This document shows positions 7,207-15,167 of a stretch of DNA of 64,000 nt, piece by piece. Position numbers and translations under genes: made by a program. Within the stretch, counting starts at the first letter, position 1; every line of letters starts with the position of its first letter. Source of the stretch: Pseudonocardia oceani (GTDB lineage: Bacteria; Actinomycetota; Actinomycetes; Mycobacteriales; Pseudonocardiaceae); contig NZ_JADQDF010000001.1 in assembly GCF_019263585.2 (NCBI RefSeq), positions 744,001 to 808,000 on the forward strand, in the 5' to 3' direction. The notes beneath the pieces are model-generated. The model was not told the DNA's origin. It saw only the letters and a list, made by a program, of their open reading frames with translations, and did not search any database.

Positions 7207-8565
7207 TGTCAGAAGAACGGTGTAACCGGTCGTGATGGCTAGCTTCCGTTGCTGGGAACGATACGTCCGGCGAAGGTGATCGCGAAGGCGTTCAGCGCCG
7301 GCTTCCACCGCATCGCCCACCGTGCCCGACCCTTCCCGGTCGGGTCGAGCGAGCGGGTAACCAAGTAGAGGCACTTGAGCGCCGCCTGTTCGGTCGGGAA
7401 GTGCCCGCGGGCCTTGACCGCGCGCCGGTAGCGGGCGTTGAGCGACTCGATCGCATTCGTGGAGCAGATGACCTTCCGGATCTCGACGTCGTAGTCCAGG
7501 AACGGCACGAACTCCGACCACGCTGAGCGCCACAACGCCACGATCGCCGGATACTGCCCACCCCATGTCGCCGCGAACTCGGCGAAGCGCGCCTCGGCGG
7601 CCTGTTCAGTCGGCGCGGTGTAGACCGGGCGCAGATCCTTCGCCAGCTGCTCCCAGTAGCGGCGAGAGGCGTAGCGGAAGGTGTTGCGGATCAGGTGCAG
7701 CACACAGGCCTGGACCACGGCTTGGGGCCACACGGTGGTGATCGACTCGGGGAGGCCTTTCAACCCGTCGCAGACCACGATGCACGCGTCGGTCACGCCG
7801 CGATTCTTGATCTCGGTCAGGACGTGGAGCCAGTACTTCGCACCTTCCCCGCCGTCGCCGGCCCAGATCCCGAGGATGTCACGGTGCCCGTCCACGGTCA
7901 CCCCGATGACCACGTAGAACGGGCGGTTGGTGACCTGACCATCCCGGACCTTGATGTGGATAGCGTCCACGAACAACACCGGGTAGACCGCGTCCAGCGG
8001 GCGCTGCGCCCATTCGCCCATCTCGTCGAGAACCTTGTCGGTGATCCGCGAGATCGTGTCCTTGGAGACCTTGGCGCCGTAGACCTCGTCGAAATGCGCC
8101 GCCACCTCGCCGGTCGTGAGCCCCCGCGCGGTCAGCGACAGCACGATCTCGTCGATGCCGTCCAGGCGGCGTTGGCGCTTGCGCACGATGACCGGGTCGA
8201 AGCTGGCGTCCCGATCCCGGGGAACCTCGATCTGCACCGGCCCGATCTCGGTGAGCACCGTCTTGATCCGGGCCCCGTTGCGGGAGTTGCCGCTGTCGCG
8301 ACCGGTCGGGTCGTGGCGGTCATAGCCCAGGTGCTCGGTCATCTCCGCCTCCAAGGCGGTCTCGAGCACCGTCTTGGTCAACCCGGTCAGCAGACCGCCC
8401 GGGCCGACGAGCTCCACCCCCTCGGCCCGGGCCGCTTCCACCAACTGCTGGGCGAGCTGCTGCTGATCAATCCGATCCGGCACAGCCCCGATCGTCTCGG
8501 TCATTGCTGGTCCTTTCCCCGAGCTGCGCTCGGCGTGTCGGACCAGTTACACCGTTCGTCGGACA
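7207..8565 (-). mobile_element. IS256-family insertion sequence (second, distinct)
   Basis: About 1.36 kb. Terminal inverted repeats: 7207-7226 reads TGTCAGAAGAACGGTGTAAC and the complement of 8546-8565 reads TGTCCGACGAACGGTGTAAC, 18 of 20 identical. No target duplication is obvious in the flanks. The element lies directly beside the hairpin at 7161-7197 and only 24 bp from the end of the acidic repeat gene at 8590. Confidence 0.88.
7239..8504 (-). CDS. IS256-family transposase
   Basis: A 421-aa DDE transposase, complete, starting at an ATG. Triad candidates are LFVDAI (about D178), VCDGLKGLP (about D245) and NAIESLN (about E352). The N-terminus carries GYDRHDP and NSRNGARIKT, and VPRDRD follows, all typical of the family. 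It differs clearly from the transposase at 4700-6085, so the two elements are independent insertions rather than copies of one. Confidence 0.93.
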   Translation of the reverse strand: MTETIGAVPDRIDQQQLAQQLVEAARAEGVELVGPGGLLTGLTKTVLETALEAEMTEHLGYDRHDPTGRDSGNSRNGARIKTVLTEIGPVQIEVPRDRDASFDPVIVRKRQRRLDGIDEIVLSLTARGLTTGEVAAHFDEVYGAKVSKDTISRITDKVLDEMGEWAQRPLDAVYPVLFVDAIHIKVRDGQVTNRPFYVVIGVTVDGHRDILGIWAGDGGEGAKYWLHVLTEIKNRGVTDACIVVCDGLKGLPESITTVWPQAVVQACVLHLIRNTFRYASRRYWEQLAKDLRPVYTAPTEQAAEARFAEFAATWGGQYPAIVALWRSAWSEFVPFLDYDVEIRKVICSTNAIESLNARYRRAVKARGHFPTEQAALKCLYLVTRSLDPTGKGRARWAMRWKPALNAFAITFAGRIVPSNGS

Positions 8566-8589
8566 GTCCCTCGGGCGGCGGGGCGGACG

Positions 8590-9057
8590 TCAGGCCCGCG
8601 GGTCGAACGGGGCGTCGGCGATCGGCGTCTCGGTCGGCGCCACACCCGCGGAGGTCTCGTAGGGGTTGGCGTAGGGCAGCGGCTCGTCGTTGCCCGGGGT
8701 GACGGTGTCGAAGATGCCGTCGAGGTCGGTGTCGTCGATGACGATGTCGGCCAGGCCGTCGCCGCCCGTGGAGACCGCGACCACGTCGGGCGTGAACTGC
8801 CCGTCGCCGGGGGTGTTGTCGAACTGGGCGATGTCGTCGTAGAAGTCGCCGTCGACGTCGGTGAGGACGGCGTCGACCTCGCCGTCGGCGTTGGAGTCGA
8901 TGACGGTGGTCTCGGCGTAGCCGTCGCCGTCGGTGTCGACGTACTCGTGGGAGGAGCCGGTCTCCGTGAAGTCGTCCTGGTCGGTCGGCTCCGGAGCGTC
9001 GGTCTCGGTCAGCTCGGGCATGTCGGGGGTCTCGGGTGCGTAGAACTCGCCGGACAT
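8590..9057 (-). CDS. Small acidic DxDxDG-repeat protein, paralogue 2
   Basis: A 155-aa acidic protein starting MSGEFYAPE. Ca2+-loop-like repeats DTDGDGY, DSNADGE, DVDGDFY and DTDLDGI run through its middle, followed by PYANPYETSAGVAPTE. It is alignable over nearly its full length with the 132-aa protein at 4139-4537, with an extra N-terminal T/D/E-rich stretch and a longer C-terminus. The start at 9057 follows GGAGGATCC, as in the paralogue. A conserved upstream stretch ends with CTGTAACC (complement of 9123-9130). Function unknown; a cytosolic calcium-binding or spore/cell-surface role is possible, but nothing in the sequence decides it. Confidence 0.82.
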   Translation of the reverse strand: MSGEFYAPETPDMPELTETDAPEPTDQDDFTETGSSHEYVDTDGDGYAETTVIDSNADGEVDAVLTDVDGDFYDDIAQFDNTPGDGQFTPDVVAVSTGGDGLADIVIDDTDLDGIFDTVTPGNDEPLPYANPYETSAGVAPTETPIADAPFDPRA

Positions 9058-9207
9058 CGGATCCTCCAGGGAACCAGGTGGGGTGGGGCGTTCAACAGGA
9101 AGGACGTCGCAGGCACCCGATCGGTTACAGGCGCGTCGGAGAAGTTTCGGGGCAGCGGCCCGCCGCGACAAGACCGTTCGGCGCCAGCGGACCACCGGCC
9201 GCGGGCC

Positions 9208-9213
9208 TAGGCT
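9208..9213 (+). promoter_or_regulatory. Candidate -10 element for a leaderless transcript
   Basis: TAGGCT lies 7 bp before the GTG at 9221 and there is no Shine-Dalgarno sequence between them. This spacing would place transcription start at or next to the start codon. Confidence 0.45.
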
Positions 9214-9220
9214 CGGCGCC

Positions 9221-10000
9221 GTGCCCGAAACCAAGCCGGTTGAGTGCTGGATGACCGATATGGACGGTGTCCTCGTCCACGAGGGCCGCCTCATCCCCGG
9301 TGCCGACGCGTTCATCGGCCGCCTCCGCGAGACCGGGCGGCCGTTCCTCGTCCTCACCAACAACTCGATCTTCACGCCGCGCGACCTGCAGTTCCGGCTG
9401 CGCAGCAGCGGCATCGACCTGCCGGTGGAGTCGATCTGGACCTCCGCCCTCGCCACCGCCGCCTTCCTCGACGACCAGCGCCCCGGCGGCAGCGCCTACG
9501 TCGTCGGCGAGGCCGGGCTGACGACGGCGCTGCACGAGATCGGCTACGTCCTCACCGACAACGCCCCCGACTACGTCGTCCTCGGCGAGACCCGCACCTA
9601 CAGCTTCGAGGCCATCACCACGGCGATCCGGCTCATCCTCGGCGGTGCGCGGTTCGTCGCCACCAACCCCGACGCCACCGGCCCCTCCGGCGACGGCGTG
9701 CTGCCGGCCACGGGCTCGGTGGCCGCCCTGATGTCCCGGGCCACCGGCGTCGAGCCCTACTACATCGGCAAGCCGAACCCGCTGATGATGCGGGCCGCGC
9801 TCAACCGCCTGCAGGCGCACTCCGAGACCACCGTGATGGTCGGCGACCGCATGGACACCGACATCGTCGCCGGGCTGGAGGCGGGGATGCGCACGGTGCT
9901 GGTGCTGACCGGGATCGTGCAGGCCGAGGAGATCGACCGCTTCCCCTACCGCCCGCACCGGGTGGTGTCCTCGATCGCCGACCTGGTCGACGACGTCTGA
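9221..10000 (+). CDS. HAD-superfamily phosphatase, NagD-like (subfamily IIA)
   Basis: A 259-aa protein. Motif I is WMTDMDGVLVHEG (nucleophile DMDG near residue 13), motif II is VLTNNS near residue 46, a cap domain follows, and motifs III/IV are KPNPLMM and MVGDRMDTDIVAG near 186 and 207. Such enzymes dephosphorylate sugar phosphates or nucleotides in the cytoplasm; the substrate cannot be told from sequence. The upstream frame extends to 9083, but the GTG at 9221 fits the family N-terminus and the -10 element at 9208. It is divergent from the acidic repeat gene. Confidence 0.9.
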   Translation: MPETKPVECWMTDMDGVLVHEGRLIPGADAFIGRLRETGRPFLVLTNNSIFTPRDLQFRLRSSGIDLPVESIWTSALATAAFLDDQRPGGSAYVVGEAGLTTALHEIGYVLTDNAPDYVVLGETRTYSFEAITTAIRLILGGARFVATNPDATGPSGDGVLPATGSVAALMSRATGVEPYYIGKPNPLMMRAALNRLQAHSETTVMVGDRMDTDIVAGLEAGMRTVLVLTGIVQAEEIDRFPYRPHRVVSSIADLVDDV

Positions 10001-10008
10001 GCGGAGCG

Positions 10009-10404
10009 CTAGGTCCCGGAGAGCGCGTCGGCCAGGTTCGAGTACAGGCGCAGGTGGTTCTCCAGCCCGCTCACCTGGATCGGGCGCAGCACCGGCCGGG
10101 TGTCGTCGACGACGATGCGGAACGGCTGCTGCGATCCCGCCGTCGCCCACACCCCCGACAGCGCCTCCACGAGCACCGCGATGCCGGCGGAGCCGAAGAA
10201 CTCGACGTGGGCGAGGTCGAGGACGAGGTGCCGGCCGTCGAGGTCGGCCACCGCGCGGTCCATCGCCGCGCGCAGGGCGTCGACGGTGGTGTTGTCGATC
10301 TCGCCACCGACGGCGAGCACCAGGGCATCCGGCCGGTCGTCGACGTCCAGCCGCAGCGGAGCGGGATCGTCCTGCCGGAGGGGGTGTGTGTCCGGGTCGT
10401 GCAC
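10009..10404 (-). CDS. STAS-domain anti-sigma factor antagonist-like protein
   Basis: A 131-aa STAS protein with a GTG start. The core reads LVLDLAHVEFFGSAGIAVLV (residues ~62-81), where the Ser in F-G-S-A-G is the usual phosphorylation site of SpoIIAA/RsbV-type antagonists. Such proteins bind an anti-sigma kinase when unphosphorylated and so release a stress sigma factor. No kinase or sigma gene is adjacent, so it would act on partners elsewhere. It is convergent with the HAD gene, only 8 bp apart. Confidence 0.85.
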   Translation of the reverse strand: MHDPDTHPLRQDDPAPLRLDVDDRPDALVLAVGGEIDNTTVDALRAAMDRAVADLDGRHLVLDLAHVEFFGSAGIAVLVEALSGVWATAGSQQPFRIVVDDTRPVLRPIQVSGLENHLRLYSNLADALSGT

Positions 10405-10452
10405 ACCGCAGAGATTATCGAGCGCCGGCCCGGTGCGCTGGGCGGACCCCGC

Positions 10453-10935
10453 TCAGCCCGGGTCCGACAGGTCCAGGACGAAGCGGTAGCGCACGTCGTT
10501 GCGTGCGAGCCGCTCGAACGCCGTGACCACCTGCGCCTACGGCAGCACCTCGACGTCGGCGACGATCCCGTGGCGGCCGCAGGAGTCGAGCACCCGCTGC
10601 GTGCCCGGGCTCCCGGCGCTGCCGGCCGGGGCGAGGCTGCGGCGACCGACCAGCAGGTCCATCGCCTCGACGGTGACCGGGCCGAGGTGCCCGAGCGCGC
10701 AGAGCGTGCCGTCGAGGGCGACCGTGCGCAGGTAGGGCGTCAGGTCGTGGGACACCGGGGCGCAGTCGAGCAGCAGATCGGTCGGCCTGTGCGGCCATCG
10801 CCGCGGCGTCGGTGGAGTCGACGACGCGGTGCGCGCCGAGGCGGCGGGCGTCGTCGGCCCTGCCCGCCGACGTCGTGGACTCGGGCCGCTGTTCGGGCAC
10901 GTCCCCGACCACGCCGCCGAGCTCCTCCTGCGGAT
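10453..10935 (-). pseudogene. Decayed zinc-type alcohol dehydrogenase (C-terminal half)
   Basis: Pieces of an NAD(P)-dependent alcohol dehydrogenase are spread over two frames. The segment ADDARRLGAHRVVDSTDAAA is in one frame and DLLLDCAPVSHDL through GRHGIVADVEVLP in another, so there is a frameshift near 10785. After EVLP an in-frame TAG is followed by AQVVTAFERLARNDVRYRFV and a stop at 10453, which is the usual C-terminus of the family. The N-terminal catalytic domain is not recognisable. The intact ADH at 13116-14159 is a different subfamily, so this is not a recent duplicate. Confidence 0.75.
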
Positions 10936-11110
10936 CACCGCCGCCCAGGCTCGTCGACGAGGTCGACCCGGCCGACCTGTGGGCCGTGCTCATCGCACCG
11001 GCGGGCAGCCGGGCGCAGGGCGCGATCGTGCACACCGCGAGCCACGACGACGACCCGGCCGAGCACGAGCGCCGCCGGGCCGCGCCGGCCGCGCCGGTCC
11101 GGCGAGCCTT

Positions 11111-11154
11111 CTGCCGCTGACCGTCACCTGCCGCTGACGTCCTCTGCCGCTGAC
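11111..11154 (+). repeat. Three direct copies of CTGCCGCTGAC
   Basis: CTGCCGCTGAC occurs at 11111-11121, 11128-11138 and 11144-11154 (16-17 bp apart), ending 65 bp before the regulator start at 11220. Regularly spaced direct repeats in front of a regulator may be operator sites, or slippage remains at the edge of the decayed gene. Confidence 0.4.
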
Positions 11155-11207
11155 CGCACCGGTGACCCCCGTCTCATCGGGAGACGTCCGATGCGCGGAC
11201 GCGCACC

Positions 11208-11213
11208 TATCCT
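11208..11213 (+). promoter_or_regulatory. Candidate -10 element for a leaderless transcript
   Basis: TATCCT lies 6 bp before the ATG at 11220, with no ribosome-binding site in between. Confidence 0.45.
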
Positions 11214-11219
11214 CGACCG

Positions 11220-13061
11220 ATGGTGTCGCGGTCGGTCGAGGTGGAGGCGGCTCGCCGCTCGTTCCTGGCCGGGGCGGAGCGGCCGCCGGACCCGGGTGTC
11301 GTCGGGCCGGCCGTGCTGGCGTCCTGGCAGCGGTCGCTGCGCCACGACGTCGACCCCGACCGGATCGGCGCGCGCTTCCTGGGCCACCACCGCGACGTCC
11401 CGCGCGTCGTGGCCTGCGCCGACGAGGTCCTCGACGCCTTCACCGCCGCCCACCCCGACGCCGGCTGCTCGTTCGTGCTGCTCGACCCCGCCGGCGTGGT
11501 CCGGGCCCGGCGCGACGCCGACCGCGCGCTGGCCGGGCTGCTCGACGCCCTGCTGCTGGTGCCCGGCTACGGCTACGGCGAGCGCACCGTCGGCACCACG
11601 GCGGCCTCGATCGCGCTGCACGACCAGGCCGACACCGCGATCACCGGCGTCGAGCACTTCCACTCGCAGCTCACCTGCCTGGCCGAGGCGGCGGCCGTCG
11701 TCACCGACCCGCACACCGGCGGCACGGCGGGCGCGCTGGTCGTCGTGTGCCACCACGCCGACCGCACCGCGCTGCAGCTGCCGCTGGCCCGCATGCTCGC
11801 CGACCGCGTCACCGAGCGGGCGGCGGGCGAGCCGCACCGGGCCACCCGCGCGATCCTCGACCGCTTCGCCGCCGAGAACGCCGGCGGCGGCGCGTGGGTG
11901 CTCGCCACCGACGGCGACTACGTCGTCACCAACGGCCCGGCGCGCCGGCTCCCCGCGGGCGACCAGCGCGTCCTGAGCGACCTGCTGCTGGCCAGTCTGG
12001 TGCTCGCCGACTTCACCACCAAGCACGTCGACCTGCCCTCGGGCCACTGCGCCGAGGTCGGGGTGCGCCCGGTCCACCTCGACGGGGCGTCGGTCGGCTG
12101 CGTCCTCACCGGCGCCCCCGCCGGCGAGGGCACGGGAGGACGGCCGCCGGAGAGCGTGCGCCGCCAGGGCAGCCACGTCGCCCCGACCGCGCGCCGCGAC
12201 TACGCCCGCGACCTCGTCGTCACCCGCCAGGAGCACGCCCAGGCGCGGATCCGGGCCAACCGCGAGCTGCTCTCGCCGTACCTGCGCGCGCGGCAGGAGG
12301 TCGTCGCGAGCGTGCGGCAGGGGCGCAACCACCTGCTCATCGGGGAGCCCGGCGTCGGCAAGCGGACGCTGCTCGTCGAGCAGTTCCGGGCGGCGCACCC
12401 GTCGGGGCGGGTCGTGGTGGTCGACGGGGAGCGCGGGGACGTCCCCGACCTCACCGGCGTAGCCGACGGCCGTCCGCACCTGCTGCTGCTGCGCGGGATG
12501 AACCTGCTGACGCCGGTCGCGGCGCGACGCCTCGACGAGGTGCTGCGCCCGCTCGTCGCCCTGCCGGTGCCGCCGCTGGTGGTCGGCTGCGTCGACACCC
12601 CCGCCGTCGACGCCACCCGCCCCTACGGCCTGCTGCTGCGCCACTTCCACGAGATCACGCGCGTGCCGGCGCTGCGCTACCGCGCCGACGAGATCGGCGA
12701 CATCGCGCTGGCCGTGCTGCGCAGGCTGTCCGGGCGGCGCTCGCTGCGGCTGAGCCTGCAGGTCGTGCGCGTGCTGGAGGGCTACGCGTGGCCGGGCAAC
12801 ATCAGCGAGCTGGAGGACGTGCTGCGCTACGTCGTGGCGCGCAAGCCCGTCGGGGAGATCCAGGCCCGCGACCTGCCGCAGCTGTGCTTCCAGGGCCGGA
12901 GCCGGAAGATGTCGATGCTGGAGGCGGCGCAGTGCGACGCCGTGATCCAGGCGCTCTACGAGTGCGGCGGCAACCGGTACAAGGCCGCGGCGATGCTGGG
13001 CATCGCCCGGTCCTCGCTCTACCGCAAGATCGACGCGTTCGGCATCAGCTACATCGCCTGA
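11220..13061 (+). CDS. GAF/AAA/Fis-type transcriptional regulator (AcoR/MimR-like)
   Basis: A 613-aa regulator. The first half is a GAF-like sensory region typical of acetoin-catabolism regulators. A degenerate AAA+ domain follows with Walker A GEPGVGKRT near residue 373, but there is no GAFTGA sigma54-contact loop and the Walker B position reads LLLLRGMN without Asp-Glu. EGYAWPGNISELEDVLR near residue 520 and a Fis-type helix-turn-helix at ~575-613 complete it. Actinobacteria lack sigma54, and such MimR-like proteins activate alkane/alcohol oxidation genes with other sigma factors. The convergent zinc alcohol dehydrogenase is a plausible target (inference). Confidence 0.88.
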   Translation: MVSRSVEVEAARRSFLAGAERPPDPGVVGPAVLASWQRSLRHDVDPDRIGARFLGHHRDVPRVVACADEVLDAFTAAHPDAGCSFVLLDPAGVVRARRDADRALAGLLDALLLVPGYGYGERTVGTTAASIALHDQADTAITGVEHFHSQLTCLAEAAAVVTDPHTGGTAGALVVVCHHADRTALQLPLARMLADRVTERAAGEPHRATRAILDRFAAENAGGGAWVLATDGDYVVTNGPARRLPAGDQRVLSDLLLASLVLADFTTKHVDLPSGHCAEVGVRPVHLDGASVGCVLTGAPAGEGTGGRPPESVRRQGSHVAPTARRDYARDLVVTRQEHAQARIRANRELLSPYLRARQEVVASVRQGRNHLLIGEPGVGKRTLLVEQFRAAHPSGRVVVVDGERGDVPDLTGVADGRPHLLLLRGMNLLTPVAARRLDEVLRPLVALPVPPLVVGCVDTPAVDATRPYGLLLRHFHEITRVPALRYRADEIGDIALAVLRRLSGRRSLRLSLQVVRVLEGYAWPGNISELEDVLRYVVARKPVGEIQARDLPQLCFQGRSRKMSMLEAAQCDAVIQALYECGGNRYKAAAMLGIARSSLYRKIDAFGISYIA

Positions 13062-13066
13062 CCGCC

Positions 13067-13106
13067 GTGCGCGGCGACCGTGGCCAGGGCCACGACCGCC
13101 GCGCAC
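13067..13106. terminator. Bidirectional terminator hairpin
   Basis: Arms 13067-13085 and 13088-13106 pair in 17 of 19 positions around a 2-nt loop (arm GTGCGCGGCGACCGTGGCC). It begins 6 bp after the regulator stop and ends 10 bp before the end of the convergent alcohol dehydrogenase. Confidence 0.8.
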
Positions 13107-13115
13107 GAGGGTGGG

Positions 13116-14159
13116 TCACGGGGTGATGATGACCTTCAGCGCCGAGTTGGCCGCCGCGTTCTTGAACACGTCGTACGCCTCGTCCATCTGGTCGAAGGTG
13201 AACGTGTGCGTGCCCATCTTCTCGGCCGGGATCCGCCCGCTGCCGACCATCTTCAGCAGGGTCGGGATGGAGACCGTGTCGACCAGGCCCATCGTCATCG
13301 TGATGTTCTGGATCCACATGTCCTGCATCGGCAGCTCCACCGGGGTGCCGTGGACGCCGATGTTGGCGATCGTGCCGCCGGGGCGCACCAGCGACGCCGC
13401 CGTCAGCAGCGTCTCCGGGTAGCCGACCGCCTCGATCGAGACGTCGACGCCGAGCCCGTCGGTGAGCGCGATGACGTCGGCGACCGTGCCCGGCCCGACC
13501 TCCACCGCGTCGGTGGCGCCGAACTCGAGCGCCTTCTCCAGGCGGAACTTGTTGGAGTCGACCGCGATCACCTTCGACGCGCCCCACAGGCCCGTCGTGA
13601 GGATCGCCGAGAGGCCCACGGCGCCCGCGCCGACGACGGCGACGGTGTCACCGGGCCGCACGCCGCCCGCGAGCACGCCGACCTCGTAGCCGGTGGGCAG
13701 CGAGTCGGCGAGGAAGATCGCCTGCTCGTTGGTGACCGCGTCGGGCACCAGGTAGAGCGAGGTGTCGGCGTAGGGCACGCGGACCAGCTCGGCCTGCGTG
13801 CCGTCGATGAGGTGGCCGAAGATCCAGCCGATGCCGCCGACGGTCTGGCAGTGCGACGGGATGCCGCGCTGGCAGTACTCGCAGCGCCCGCACTTGGTGA
13901 TCGCGGGGACCAGCACGCGGTCGCCGACGGAGAAGCCCTTGACCGCGTCGCCGATCGCGGTGACGGTGCCGACGGCCTCGTGGCCGAGGATGCGCCCGTC
14001 GGTGACGGCCGCGACGTCGCCCTGCAGGATGTGCAGGTCGGTGCCGCAGATCGTCGTGGTGTCCACCCGGACCACCACGTCGGTGGGGTCCTGGACGACG
14101 GCGTCCGGGACGTCCTCCCAGGCCTTGTTGCCCGGACCGTGGTAGACGAGTGCCTTCAT
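13116..14159 (-). CDS. Zinc-dependent alcohol dehydrogenase
   Basis: A 347-aa medium-chain dehydrogenase. Catalytic-zinc ligands lie in CGTDLHIL (about C38) and GHEAVGTV (about H61), and the structural-zinc cluster C-G-R-C-E-Y-C-Q-R-G-I-P-S-H-C lies near residues 92-106. The NAD(P) motif is VGAGAVGLSA near residue 175. It oxidises alcohols to aldehydes in the cytoplasm; the substrate is not shown. Convergent with the MimR-like regulator, with the shared terminator between. The start is the ATG at 14159, 11 bp after GGAGG-like purines. Confidence 0.92.
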   Translation of the reverse strand: MKALVYHGPGNKAWEDVPDAVVQDPTDVVVRVDTTTICGTDLHILQGDVAAVTDGRILGHEAVGTVTAIGDAVKGFSVGDRVLVPAITKCGRCEYCQRGIPSHCQTVGGIGWIFGHLIDGTQAELVRVPYADTSLYLVPDAVTNEQAIFLADSLPTGYEVGVLAGGVRPGDTVAVVGAGAVGLSAILTTGLWGASKVIAVDSNKFRLEKALEFGATDAVEVGPGTVADVIALTDGLGVDVSIEAVGYPETLLTAASLVRPGGTIANIGVHGTPVELPMQDMWIQNITMTMGLVDTVSIPTLLKMVGSGRIPAEKMGTHTFTFDQMDEAYDVFKNAAANSALKVIITP

Positions 14160-14335
14160 GCGAACCTCCATGGGTCGAATACGCTGCGTTCCGACCGTAG
14201 GGGCGCCCGCACGGGGGCACTGTCGCGTAATCGGACGATCGCGGGCCCGTCCGGCCGGGCCCGGCGCCCGGGTGTCCCGATCCCGGGACACCGCTCGGGC
14301 GGGCGCTCATCGGCGCTCCACGGGAGGATAGCGCC

Positions 14336-15064
14336 GTGCGCATCGCCCTGTTCGTCACGTGCCTGGCCGACGCCGTGTTCCCCGACGTCGGACGCGCCAC
14401 CGTCACGCTGCTGGAGCGCCTCGGCCACGAGGTGGTGTTCCCGCCGACGCAGACCTGCTGCGGCCAGATGCACGTCAACACGGGGTACCAGCGCGAGGCC
14501 GTGCCGCTGGTGCGCCACCACGTCGAGGCGTTCGAGCCCTACGACGTCGTCGTCGCGCCGTCGGGGTCCTGCGTCGGGTCGGTGCGCCACCAGCACGCGA
14601 TGGTGGCCCGCGGCGCCGGCGACGAGGCGCTCGCCGGACGCGCGACGGCCGTCGCCGCCCGCACGTACGAGCTGTCCGAGCTGCTCGTCGACGTGCTCGG
14701 CGTCGAGGACGTCGGCGCCTGGTTCCCGCACCGCGTCACCTACCACCCGACCTGCCACTCGCTGCGGATGCTGCGCGTCGACGACAAGCCGCTGCGGCTG
14801 CTGCGCCACGTCCGCGGGATGACGCTGCTGGAGCTGCCCGACGCCGACCAGTGCTGCGGCTTCGGCGGCACGTTCGCGCTGAAGAACGCCGACACGTCCA
14901 CGGCGATGCTGGCCGACAAGATGCGCAACGTCGTCGCCTCGGGCGCGGAGGTGGCCACGGCGGGCGACAGCTCCTGCCTGATGCACATCGGCGGCGGCCT
15001 CTCCCGGCTGCGCACCGGCACCCGGACCCTGCACCTCGCCGAGATCCTGGCGGCGACGGGATGA
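14336..15064 (+). CDS. lutA: L-lactate utilisation protein A (Fe-S, CCG domains)
   Basis: A 242-aa protein with two cysteine-rich CCG domains: TCCGQMHVNTG near residue 41 and the matching QCCGFGGTFALK near residue 180. In LutABC (YkgEFG) this subunit works with the two Fe-S proteins to oxidise L-lactate to pyruvate. GTG start with GGGAGG 8 bp upstream. First gene of the lutA-lutB-lutC operon; the spacing to lutB is 103 bp and contains a perfect-looking hairpin. Confidence 0.93.
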   Translation: MRIALFVTCLADAVFPDVGRATVTLLERLGHEVVFPPTQTCCGQMHVNTGYQREAVPLVRHHVEAFEPYDVVVAPSGSCVGSVRHQHAMVARGAGDEALAGRATAVAARTYELSELLVDVLGVEDVGAWFPHRVTYHPTCHSLRMLRVDDKPLRLLRHVRGMTLLELPDADQCCGFGGTFALKNADTSTAMLADKMRNVVASGAEVATAGDSSCLMHIGGGLSRLRTGTRTLHLAEILAATG

Positions 15065-15079
15065 GCGGCTCCGCCGCCC

Positions 15080-15119
15080 GTGAGCGGCGATCGTGGCCGG
15101 GACCACGATCGCCACTCAC
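15080..15119 (+). other. Intra-operon hairpin between lutA and lutB
   Basis: GTGAG-C-GGCGATCGTGG (15080-15096) pairs with 15103-15119 except for one C/A mismatch, giving a 17-bp stem with a 6-nt loop. It may attenuate read-through or stabilise the lutA message end. Its GTGAG...CTCAC outer arms resemble the palindrome at 44035-44077. Confidence 0.7.
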
Positions 15120-15167
15120 GACCGCGCCTGGGCCCACCGCGCCTGCACCCGACCAGGAGCGACGACC

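Noticed and set aside
5852..7235. Open frames through 6.1-7.2 kb on both strands
   Set aside because: They translate GC-rich short repeats into Pro/Arg/Gly-rich strings in all frames; periods of 19 and 16 bp do not fit codons.
4664..8565. Composite transposon formed by the two IS256-type elements
   Set aside because: The two transposases and inverted repeats differ, and the DNA between holds no gene; there is no shared end pair or outer target duplication.
11124..13106. 660-codon open frame on the minus strand opposite the regulator
   Set aside because: Low-complexity composition, no conserved motif; the plus strand encodes a recognisable GAF/AAA/HTH protein.
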